Part shown: piece after piece, positions 25,401 through 34,495 of the stretch
Layout of the letters: every line of letters starts with the position of its first letter
Numbering within the stretch: the stretch's first letter is position 1
Origin: Saccoglossus kowalevskii
Lineage: Eukaryota; Hemichordata; Enteropneusta; Harrimaniidae
Direction of reading: 5' to 3'
Assembly (NCBI RefSeq): GCF_000003605.2
Contig: NW_003123423.1
Span: 11,295 to 75,294, forward strand
DNA: 64,000 nt
Notes under the pieces: model-generated
Told to the model about the DNA's origin: nothing
The model's database searches: none
The model's input: the letters and a program-made list of their open reading frames with translations, nothing else
Made by a program: the position numbers and the translations under genes

Positions 25401-28400
25401 TGATTCGTTAACAAAACCGAAGTATAATTTTCCACCTGGGCATACACATCGAATAATTTCTACTACCGGTAGTAAACATTCCTGAATGACATTATTACAA
25501 AATACTAGTAATGAATACTATATGCGCTTACGACATGAAATCCAGGAATCCACAGGCCTCTTCAAGTGTATTGCATTCACCAAACTCAGATCCGTTCTAC
25601 AGAAAATGGTAAAAAAAAATATATGAGAGATGTGTCTTCCATCTTTCTTCTATGTGGATACATGGTCGATATTTGACACCTGTCCAAAATCCCACATGGT
25701 TTCCCAATTAACAAAAGACATGATCCATTTTCACGAAAAAAAGTATTTGAGACCGTCGTCCTCACTATTTGCTTTAGAAAGGACTTCAGAATCTTGGTCT
25801 CATTATGGGATGGCCTTATATTGTGACATGTACTACTGACTCACATATAATTATAGTGAATTTTTTTATATTTTAAACTCTCTCACTTAATATAATATCT
25901 TTGGGGCATGTAGGGTGATCGAGTAACATCTTGTGGCGAGAACCAGTGGATAAGGGTACTATAGCGTGACGTCATCGTATCCTTATTTGGATGTTATGTT
26001 ATTTGCCCTTATCTAACTGAGAATTGAATAATTGGATGGGTACTTACTGTTGACTGTAGTTGGAATGTTACTGGTATACTGACAGCGTGGCCATTCAGCG
26101 AGACGCTTAGTGAGATGATGTCACTGGTAACGAAGGTTTTACCACGATCTGTCTCTGCATATGGAACGGAACCTCCCAATATCTCCGGTACACTCTTGTA
26201 CAGAACACCGGCTATCACCAAGGTGTCGTTGTCTTTATAATTGAAAACAAATATATGTATGTAAATGTATGTGACGATGTTTTGAATGGAATAACTTTAC
26301 ATACCAATTCCTCACATGGGGATTATGAACAAATTAACTGTCAATACGTTAAATCAGGGCCCAAACAAGAGCTTAGTATCATGTTTTTTTTTCCAATTTC
26401 TAAATTGTAAAATTTAGAAATTGAGATATGTATGCGTTTTTTGGGCACTCATAATGTTTAGATACCTGCCTTAGTTCTTACTTGAGTGATAATGGCTGAA
26501 CATGCGTACATCATCGCTGACGTCAGAGCAACTAATCAACAAACTTACCTCCGTTTCCGTAATTATCGAGAAGGCTTTCTAAGTCTGTTCCATCCACGCT
26601 CACGCGATTGCTACTGCGCACTACTTTGGTGTCATTCTCTCTTCTCACGCCATCAAAACTCCAACCATTTTCCAACGTTTCGCGGGACAAGGAAATGACT
26701 GTTAACTCTACAAAGACAATTTATCAATCAATGATAATCTCATCTTCCAATTTCCGCGATAGAGTGAAAGAACATGAGCTGCCGTCATCTTCCAGTCACA
26801 CTCTCCGCGACAGAGTGAAAGAAAATGTTTTGCATTCATCTTTTAATCTCAATCTCGTGACTTAGTGCGAAAAAATGTGTCGCAATCACGACAATCTCAC
26901 CTTTCCTCATAACCACAAATCCAGCTCAGTGAAAAAAAAAATGTTTTGTATCCTCTCCCAATCACAAACTCACAAACGCGATAGAGTGAAAGATGACAAG
27001 TTGTAGTCCATTCACGACAATTGTATTCCCCAATCACAAATCCCGTTACAGAGTAAATAAATGCCATGTCGACAATCCCATTCCCCAACCACAGACCCGC
27101 AACAGAACAACACATTCTCAGGGGCGGAGCTACGTCACAGAATGTTCTGTGCACAACTGAACCATGTATTTCTATGGGCCCCGTGCAAGCTGCTGTGGAA
27201 CACCGGTCGAAAAGTAGGTGAAAACAGCTGAAGTCGAGAAACATCTGTGACAGAATCAACTATGAGACAATCCCGAGCAACCAAATTTATACATGTTGCA
27301 CATGTAGGGGTAATCTTGTTACACTGTTCAGGGGAGCTCCCCAACTATCCCAAAGAACAGTGTTATAAGAGTTTTCAGCCTCTGTTTTCACAGTGATGGT
27401 TGCCAGGCGGTCCGGATGTCCGCCCCCAAAATAACAAGTAACAAATTAATAAAAACAATCGCAGCTGAAAGGTTAAAAGCCCACTCACAATTTGGGCAAA
27501 TATGTTCCCACTATTTTCCCAGGCTAAAATTGATACCACAATTCTCAAAGTTGGGATTTGATAAATACAAACGAACAGTGTATGAACGCACCTATGTTTT
27601 CTGTTTCTATTTGAATAGTAGTACCGACAGGTAGTACAGTGGCAACTCTTTCCGTAAACTCGTCGATTGCTTCGATTATTCTATGAGAATCGCGAACGTC
27701 TTGCTTTCCTAGATCTGCTCCCTAATAGATAACAGTAGAATATACCCAAGTCACAAACGGCCGCCGAAATCTTGTTGAGAGAGAGGAAGCTTCGAGATTT
27801 AACACTACGATAAAGAATTTCCGTTTTCGACATTGTGAAATGCTTTCGTTCTTATGCAGAAAAAATAAGTATTTTATCAAGTAAAATCATATTTATTAAA
27901 TTTATTGTTCATACATAAGTTGTTGAACACACTAAATAATCATTCAGGAAATAAAATGCAAAATAGAGAATATACCTTTTTTTGTAATATTCGTGTGTAA
28001 TCGGTAACTATGAAACTTATCATTAGTGTTTATATAGAACACATTTCGTTATAAATTCTTATTATATTTAATATAATAACTGTCTTGTTAAAATCAGTCG
28101 TTTACAGCCCCAGCCCTCCCAAAAAACGAAAGAATTTCACATGTTGAAAGCGAAAAGTTTTTATAGTAGTGTTATCTGTTTTTTTCCCCTTCAAATAGTT
28201 CTCTCGCCAGTGCGTCCACTGTTTCAAATATGTTATTGGAACAGTAGACATGATGATGGAAATAACAAGTCTCGTGCACGTGGCGCTCACGCTCCCAACG
28301 AGATCCCGGTGTTCATTAGCATGAAGTATATTAACTTGAAGTACTCACACATAAAGGAGAAAAATCGTCCTTATTATACAATTATTCAACATATGCAGAG

Positions 28401-31400
28401 AACGTTGAGATAGTTATTTCAGTTCAACGTGAACACATACTAACGAATACTAGTAATCAGCGGCGTGTTTTTGCTTATGTTGTTTCTGAATCTCAAATTT
28501 GTGAATCTTTCAAGCGTTGTACAATCATTAAACCCACCCAAACAAGCATGCAAATAATAACACGGCAAACAACCATCGGCCAGTCGACCATATATAGCAA
28601 GAGCCATCGATAAATGATTGTCTTTTACTCTTACCTTATTTTGAATCACTTCAAGCATTTCACCAGCCACATTAAGAACCGCCTAATAAGTTATGAAAGC
28701 GAGATTTCAATAATTATAAACAACTTGGCACCAATACCGAGTATAACATCATTAATTGTGCGTTTTACTTTAATGAATCATTCAGGCAAGTGAACCACTT
28801 TCAATTTAATGTGAAACATTTAACGAACAAACTGTAGCATTGTATTTTCTGTAGTTGGTTTCGAAAAAGAAAACTGTGAAATAAATTTATCTAATCATTG
28901 TTTCGATTGTGATATTCATTGCATGATTACATGGGATTATCTCAACATGGGATTATCTCAACATGGGATTATCTCAACATGGGATTATCTCAACATGGGA
29001 TTATCTCAACATGGGATTATCTCAACATGGGATTATCTCAACATGGGATTATGTTATTGAGCTAGTATGTAATAATCGGGCAGTACATTACAAAAATCCA
29101 AACTATATTACAAGACAAGTTTCCCAAACCAAAAAACGCGTTCAATTTAGTTTGTATATCCAGCGTTTGTAATGTTCGTTTTCCCGGATGTCTCTGTTTC
29201 TGGTCGACTATTTATTTTGATTTAACTGCGAGAACCTCGCGTGTACTTGTATACATAAGGAAGAGGGTCGGAGGAGTGGAGTAATGCTTTAATCGCGATA
29301 TTAATATTAGTGAACTATATAGCTAAACAAGTAACGGACATTTCTAACATATAGGGATTGTAATCTGTTACACTGATACTAATAACGGTGAAAAAAAAAT
29401 CATCGAACACAAAATTCCCGACACACACAATTTGTATACATTTTACACTATTTTTTATACTTTTATTGGCACAAATATTTGGTTGATATCTTTTTTAGAA
29501 CAGTAATATTTCTGTATTACCAACATTAGTAATTCACAAGTACTATTATAATACGTGTTTTATAGAACATTGTTCTCAGTTTAAAGCATACATTTTGTAT
29601 TATATAATTGTTTCGAGGTAAAAACGCCTCATCACCCCGCCCAATCCCTGGTCATGATGGTGAGTGGCATTTATCATTGACGATCGTTGACTGCATCACG
29701 TTCCACTCCCGACGACATATTTATGACCTGTTTCGTGTGTGTGCGGAATCATATACTGTACAGAGAAGCGAATATTTTTGTCTCACGAAGGTGTCTCCTC
29801 ACCTGTGTCACTGCAACAATGTCTTCGCTGTCCGATGTCAGTATGATATCATCGAGTTGGTCGAGGAACAACGAAATGTTGGTTTCAGTCGGTTCTGAAC
29901 TGGGAATCTAAAAAAAGCATCAATTAACATCTTTTTTTCAATAAAAAATTAAGTTGGTATAATTAGGGACACGCTGGTTTTTCAAAGTGAATATATATAT
30001 TGAGTGAATATATCAGTTGACACAAACTTACCGGTGGAATTTCATCTGATATCAGGCACTCTGTACTGTTACTGGTAAAAGTGACAAGAGCGGACACGTC
30101 TGAAAGGAGACGATTGTGAATATTGTAAGGACACACACGATGCACAGAATCATTCAGAATCTTCTTCGAGATGGTTATTCGGATAAATTATTTGTTATCA
30201 TTTAATCTGCTGTCTGTATGATTTGGGGTAAAATGATACATTGCAACGAAAAACTGTAAAGCGCAAATGAGCATGCGTCCCTGATACGGTAAATCAACGC
30301 GCATGCTCACTAGATTTTTCATAATTTCTTCGAACTAATACTTTTTGTCACATGCAAAAACAACGGTTTAATTTTATGACAAAATCTTACGAAAAATATG
30401 GTTTTCACCAAAATAAAATATCAATCATTATCCTCTTCGAGGTACTTTATTCATGACCTTTTGAGATAGTCAGACATCAATTGCATGACATTTTACAGAA
30501 GGCGAGTGTGTACTTCCATATAGCTATAGTTCCTTAACATGAATTAGCGTAGTTTGTACCGTATTTTGAGATTAATATTAATAAAAAGTCTCCCTCTTTG
30601 CCATAATACATTTTATTTTTACAGTGAACGCGATCCAGATGTCCGGGAAAGTTAATTTTCAATGAGTTTCTTTGGCTTCTCTGTTTCTCGTTTTACTTCA
30701 TTTGTTTTATTTTTACTAAATTCGTTCACGTTGTACTTAGTAAATTTTAATTTATCGGCAGTGCACTGATAATAAGTCTAATATTAGGTCTATATCACTA
30801 TGATTTTGAACTTACTGTATTTATACTTGTGTTATGTTCGGTTGACCATAATGTATGTATTGACGACGAGATTTCATGTAAATAAAATATTATACTTAAA
30901 GCGGGGGAGTCGTCACCTGCGCATGCGTCAGATGGTCATAGCGTGTCATTGTTTACAAACAAGCGTCTACCCACGAGCCTTTGCGTTTTTAGCGTGTGTT
31001 GTTATCGTCGCTTGGGACTCTCCCGCTTTAATAAGGGATAGGGTTTTCTTGAAATTTGTTAGGATGTGTTCTTTCGAATCTACTCCAATTCAATCATAAT
31101 ATCATTACTTTACACTCACTGTAACCACCAATTGTGTATGCGCCAAGCGCTTGTGTCGCTCCGTACCCGTGTTACCGATCCGATAGTTATTTTCTTTACC
31201 CTAAAACACCAGCCACATTCAGGTGTGGAATACTGTCTTCGCCATACAACCCAACGGTAAAAACCTCGTAATAATTACAAAATGATCTCCATTTACTAAA
31301 ATATAATCATCATTTTCTCTAAAACTAGGCTGCTTCATCCCAAAGACTCAGCTTAACTTTGTGTATTTTGCCCTTGCTGACATTGTACTTACCGAGACCA

Positions 31401-34400
31401 AAACGACGACTATTAGCTCCGTCACAATGACTCGGTGACTCATTACAATATCCGTCTGCTGTAAAATCACCACAGCAAGTATTTCCTCCAAAGGAGTTAC
31501 ACCAACCAGGTTCTCCGTCCAATGCAGTTGTATCGACTGAAAAACCGGGCAACCAAATTCCAGGGCCACATCGATCAGACATTTTACTCAGTCGGCTTCC
31601 TGTAAAACACCATGTAACATGAAATTTAGTCAGCAATGTTTTCCAGGCTCTCGTACTCACCAGTTGAGAATAACTGCATGTCCCAAAGTGTCAAAAGAAT
31701 ATAGTGCTTACAAAAAAAAAGATTTTCCACTTTCAGAACAAAATGATGTTCATTTCCAACCCTATTTTGACAGAATGAGAATGAACTAGAAGATACTGTA
31801 AGAATTATTTGTTCTCTGCAAAGTGATTCAACATTAAAATGGGGATCACCAAATAAGGACATTTTTGCATTATGTGACATTGAAAGAAATTAAACAAAAT
31901 GATGCTGAGTTCAAATATTGATTAAGTAATCGCGGAACGACATGGTTTTGAGAGACTTATTTCAATCTCCTCGATAGACCCACAGGTAGATGTCCGCGAG
32001 GTCTCGTTGAGAGCGAGACAGGTTTGTATCCCCCAAATAGTTTTCCATTCTGCCCGCCACTGCGTCCGATGTTCCAGATACCACGGTGAAATAGATCAGG
32101 GAAACGGTAAACGTGACGACGGGAGGGAATGTATTACTATTAGAAAGACAAAAACAAGTCACGAGGTTTACTCGCTCACAACGAGATTTCGGCGGCCATT
32201 TTTCCTGACTTTGAATATAAGCACAAATGCAACTATTAATAAATGATAATTATTCGATATTATAAAATCATGTTTTAATTCCATAATCATATTTTTTGAT
32301 TGTTTATATGTATTATCATTATAAACATTTAATTGGTTATTTTCATAAAATTACGCGTATTACTCTTAATCGGAATATATTGAAATTTTTTACCTCTTGT
32401 TTCTTCTCTCATCCAGTACCATATAATCCCCGGTTGGGGCAAACGTTCTTGTATCCATGGCGACGGATCGAAATTTCTGTCTCCCCCCGTTACGTCATAT
32501 GCCATTGCCAGAGTCCCCCACCAGGAATCAAACAGTAGATCGGATGTGGTAAGAATACCATTAACATTGTCTATCCATGGCACCCTGTCTTGTATAGACC
32601 CATAACCAACTGTCCAGTCTTGGTCGAACTGTTCGAGTAAAGTAGATGTTTGATCCGGAGCGCTGGATGTAAACGTGGTGCTATATGGTACCTCCCATAT
32701 GCCGCCATACCGCCCTCGTGCAAACGACTCCAATCTGTACTGCTAGGCAAAAGTTAATCTTTATTGTTGAGATCACGTAAAGGTCAAAAAGTGGCCATGG
32801 TTTTAGTTTACTACTTCTAGCTTTAGTTTCTAATGCCTGTCAGAGAAAATATCCTGACAACTGAATTACTTTTTAAACATTGGCGTGTGGTAGAGAAAGA
32901 AGGCAATGCTAAAAGTACAATATGATCGAGAACATGTAATTTATAATATTAGTGTTTGATACCGTATGTTGATTAATACAGTGGGCTATGATTTATTATG
33001 AATTGAAAACACTTGTAGTACACATCTAGGTACTCGTTCGACGAAAAATACAATTCTCTGATACGTATATGCACTACTTGTTTTGTTAGAACAATAACAA
33101 ACAACTGCACAAGCGTATTAGTGGTTTTGAATCTAACAATATTGTCAAAAAAATGCACCATTTTCCAATCCATAATAAATCGTAGTCCGATTTGGCCTAC
33201 GGTATGAAGTATCAACAATATTAATAAATTATAACTAGGAGAAAGACAACAAAATACAGACCTGAACATTTGCGCCACCTGTTGATTCACTCTTTATTAC
33301 ATCCGCCAAATTCAGAATAGAATAATTCTCTTCCAGAGACGGCGCGTCGACATTTAATTCTAAAAAGTCATTGGTTGAAAACGCAGCGGGTGTAGCTGCT
33401 GTTACAAGTAACGTCCACCCTCCCCCATTACAGGACATATCACAATATACTTGTCTTTCCTGGCCGTCTGCCTCTATGGTGTACAAACCATCGTATAGAG
33501 TCACCGCAGGATCGTGGTAGGATGCAATATTCAACCAATCATTGCACGATGTCGGCATCACTGTACAAAAACACACAGCATACAGAGATATATCATTACC
33601 AAATGTATCAAATTTGGTTTACTTGATATAGAAATGATGTTTGTTTTAATATGTTCAACAAATGGCAAAAAAAGTGAGAGACGTTATCAACTTTCCGACA
33701 ACTCTACAGTAAATGAGTAAACACATAAATCATTTTAAAGTATGTTTAAGCAATTTGCAAACACAATCAGATATATAGATATATAGTAAGTCCTTGCAAA
33801 GATAATTATTTTTTCAAGTCACTGAGCGCGTATACGGCTACAAACAGATATGCAATGACCAGTCGAATACTTGTTGGTAGATTGATGAAAAATAGAACAT
33901 TAACAATGATTTGCCTTTTTTGAAATATTAAATCAGTTTCTTGTTTTGATTTTAAAGTGACGAAACAATTTTGCACAACTAAAACTGAATGTTCATTGCA
34001 TTTTCCCATCACTCGAGACACAGTGGTATCGGTTGTGGGGCGTTGAATTGAATAAATGCAGGACGTAATATTATAAGCAATGTACAGTGTACATTTCACT
34101 GAGTAAATGCGGTAACCCTACTAAAGTACCAATTTGTCAGTAACATAGCGTTAACATTGGATTATGATTTATCATTGATATTATCTTGATGAAATATGCA
34201 AAATTGAATTACAGGTACGTACTATTTATCTAATTCACACGCGCATTTGCATTGTTGACTAAAAGCTTACGAAAATCATAATCCTGTATAACTGAATGTA
34301 CTCAATATATTGGATCTATATTACAAATACGTAACTCACTTTGTGTCCACGAATTTACTCCCGCAAACATTTCTACCAGTATTATAACCTATAAACAAAA

Positions 34401-34495
34401 ATGATAAAAATGATAATGAATCTTTGTAAATTATTCATTCACGTGCTTACTAATCGTGCACGATGTCGTAACGAAATTCTCATTGTGTCTGCCAT
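18171..34495 (-). CDS. Adhesion GPCR with fibrinogen-like N-terminus, 25 exons
   Basis: Exons in transcript order: 34495-34451, 34388-34340, 33560-33262, 32739-32394, 31599-31393, 30099-30032, 29907-29803, 28682-28635, 27721-27592, 26707-26549, 26232-26048, 25596-25532, 24646-24505, 23960-23857, 23162-23057, 22390-22237, 21420-21354, 21193-21149, 20418-20352, 20238-20153, 20004-19878, 19712-19671, 19425-19348, 18653-18504, 18251-18171. Phases match at every junction; 2955 nt give 984 residues plus stop. Order: signal peptide, fibrinogen-related domain (about 33-315), linker, GAIN with GPS (about 340-616), seven helices (about 622-885), cytoplasmic tail. Members of this family self-cleave at the GPS and signal through a tethered peptide via G proteins at the plasma membrane. 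Assignment to a vertebrate ADGR subfamily is not possible by eye. The weakest splice site is the acceptor of the 24646 exon. Confidence 0.92.
18787..19015. mobile_element. TIR element of the GACTATGRTTTATCATG family, copy 1
   Basis: The left end reads GACTATGGTTTATCATGA and the right end, reverse-complemented, reads ATACGATGATTTATCAT. The interior has ATTCTCTAATACGCATGTGC, AACAATAACAATCACTGCAC-like and ATTAATGGTTTTGA stretches that recur in the copy at 32983-33188. It is non-coding and sits in the intron between the last tail exons of the adhesion GPCR. Confidence 0.6.
19671..23162 (-). CDS. Adhesion GPCR exons 15-22: helices 2-7
   Basis: Helix 2 to 3 shows ERMTIHKNLMAAIFIVQ and VTCKLVAILLHYF with FLWMLVEGVHLYRQ, hallmarks of adhesion GPCRs. 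Helix 4 is GLPAILVGICLAV. The second extracellular loop has CWLSAENGLIWAF, leading into helix 5. Helix 6 has LLPLLGSTWLLGLFAVD and helix 7 has VFLYLFAILNSLQ joined to GLFVVLFHFVFNSE. The conserved Cys of helix 3 and of CWLS can form the family disulphide. The small exons (42-154 bases) share the phases expected for this family, and the Gln-Gly junction in helix 7 falls on an intron. Confidence 0.93.
23857..30099 (-). CDS. Adhesion GPCR exons 6-14: linker, GAIN domain, GPS, helix 1
   Basis: Exons between 30099 and 26048 encode a helical GAIN subdomain A (for example LFLDQLDDIILTSDSEDI, AVLNVAGEMLEVIQNK) and a beta-rich part B (IQIETENIELTVISLSRE). The GPS is split over two exons (25596-25532 and 24646-24505). 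It holds Cys562, Trp581, Cys586, Cys598 and Cys600 and the cleavage triplet His602-Thr603-Thr604 in CHCTHTTNFAVLM. Cleavage would fall between Thr603 and Thr604 and expose TNFAVLM as the tethered agonist. Exon 23960-23857 encodes helix 1 (IVYIGSSVSIVSIIITF). Confidence 0.9.
24790..25125. repeat. Degenerate G-rich tandem repeat of about 50 bases, 6-7 units
   Basis: Units share a core like GGATGGAATGGGGTTTGTGT followed by GGGTTGAAATGG and a less conserved spacer. Cores recur near 24800, 24850, 24900, 24950, 25000, 25050 and 25100. The plus strand is strongly purine-rich. The array lies in the intron between the two exons that build the GPS. Confidence 0.7.
26394..26423. repeat. Perfect 13-bp hairpin with 4-base loop
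   Basis: The arms CAATTTCTAAATT (26394-26406) and AATTTAGAAATTG (26411-26423) are exact reverse complements around GTAA. It lies within the adhesion GPCR intron between exons 10 and 11. No function can be assigned. Confidence 0.85.
26740..27110. repeat. Degenerate tandem repeat with CGCGAYAGAGTGAAAG core
   Basis: Cores CCGCGATAGAGTGAAAG (near 26755), CCGCGACAGAGTGAAAG (near 26806), ACGCGATAGAGTGAAAG (near 26975) and diverged forms near 26858, 26918, 27044 and 27096 recur at 50-65 base spacing, separated by CA-rich stretches such as CCAATCACAAA. The array is wholly inside an intron of the adhesion GPCR. Confidence 0.65.
28930..29052. repeat. 16-bp tandem repeat, 7 full copies plus a partial
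   Basis: The unit CATGGGATTATCTCAA repeats without mismatch from 28930 to 29041, with a partial eighth copy to 29052. The unit length is not a multiple of three. It sits in the intron between exons 7 and 8 of the adhesion GPCR. Perfect identity suggests recent expansion and likely length polymorphism. Confidence 0.95.
30896..31031. mobile_element. TTAA-bounded short element (AAAGCGGGGG family)
   Basis: It opens TTAAAGCGGGGGAGTCGTC and closes GACTCTCCCGCTTTAA, so TTAA edges and a terminal inverted repeat of about 14 bases are visible. The interior contains CACCTGCGCATGCGTCAGA and TTACAAACAAGCGTCTACCC, shared with the copies at 56540-56695 (inverted) and 63170-63287. It lies in the intron between exons 5 and 6 of the adhesion GPCR. 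Confidence 0.8.
31393..33560 (-). CDS. Adhesion GPCR exons 3-5: fibrinogen-related domain
   Basis: Exon 3 (33560-33262) has the fibrinogen-type start, with DGLYTIEADGQERQVYCDM followed by SCNGGGWTLL. Exon 4 (32739-32394) is aromatic-rich and ends with GIIWYWMREE. Exon 5 (31599-31393) is cysteine-rich (DRCGPG, PGWCNSFGGNTCCGDF, GYCNESPSHCDG). The N-terminal half clearly matches fibrinogen-C/intelectin-type folds. The C-terminal half is divergent, so ligand binding is unknown. The exon 4 acceptor could be 3 bases earlier, adding one Gln. Exon 5 ends in phase 1 and joins exon 6 in frame. Confidence 0.82.
32983..33188. mobile_element. TIR element of the GACTATGRTTTATCATG family, copy 2
   Basis: The left end GGGCTATGATTTATTATG and the right end CATAATAAATCGTAGTCC are inverted repeats. 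The interior resembles copy 1 (ATTCTCTGATACGTATATGC, then AACAATAACAAACAACTGCA). It is inside the adhesion GPCR intron between the first two fibrinogen-like exons and has no coding capacity. Confidence 0.7.
34159..34284. mobile_element. Short TIR element of the same family, copy 3
   Basis: The left end GGATTATGATTTATCATTG and the right end GAAAATCATAATCC form an inverted repeat, 126 bases apart end to end. The terminal motif matches the copies at 18787 and 32983, but the interior is shorter. It sits just 3' of the signal-peptide exons of the adhesion GPCR. Confidence 0.55.
34340..34495 (-). CDS. Adhesion GPCR exons 1-2: start codon and signal peptide
   Basis: Exon 1 (34495-34451) begins with an ATG and encodes MADTMRISLRHRARL, a basic n-region, with donor GTAAGC. 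Exon 2 (34388-34340) follows an intron of only 62 bases and supplies the hydrophobic part VIILVEMFAGVNSWTQ. Together they form a plausible cleavable signal peptide. An in-frame stop directly precedes exon 2 in genomic sequence, so the upstream exon is needed. Use of a second start at Met5 is possible. Confidence 0.7.

Noticed and set aside
31130-31262. Possible extra minus-strand exon (VVWRRQYSTPECGWCF) after the fibrinogen-like exons
   Set aside because: Its end phase does not fit the next exon, whereas exon 5 joins exon 6 directly in frame.
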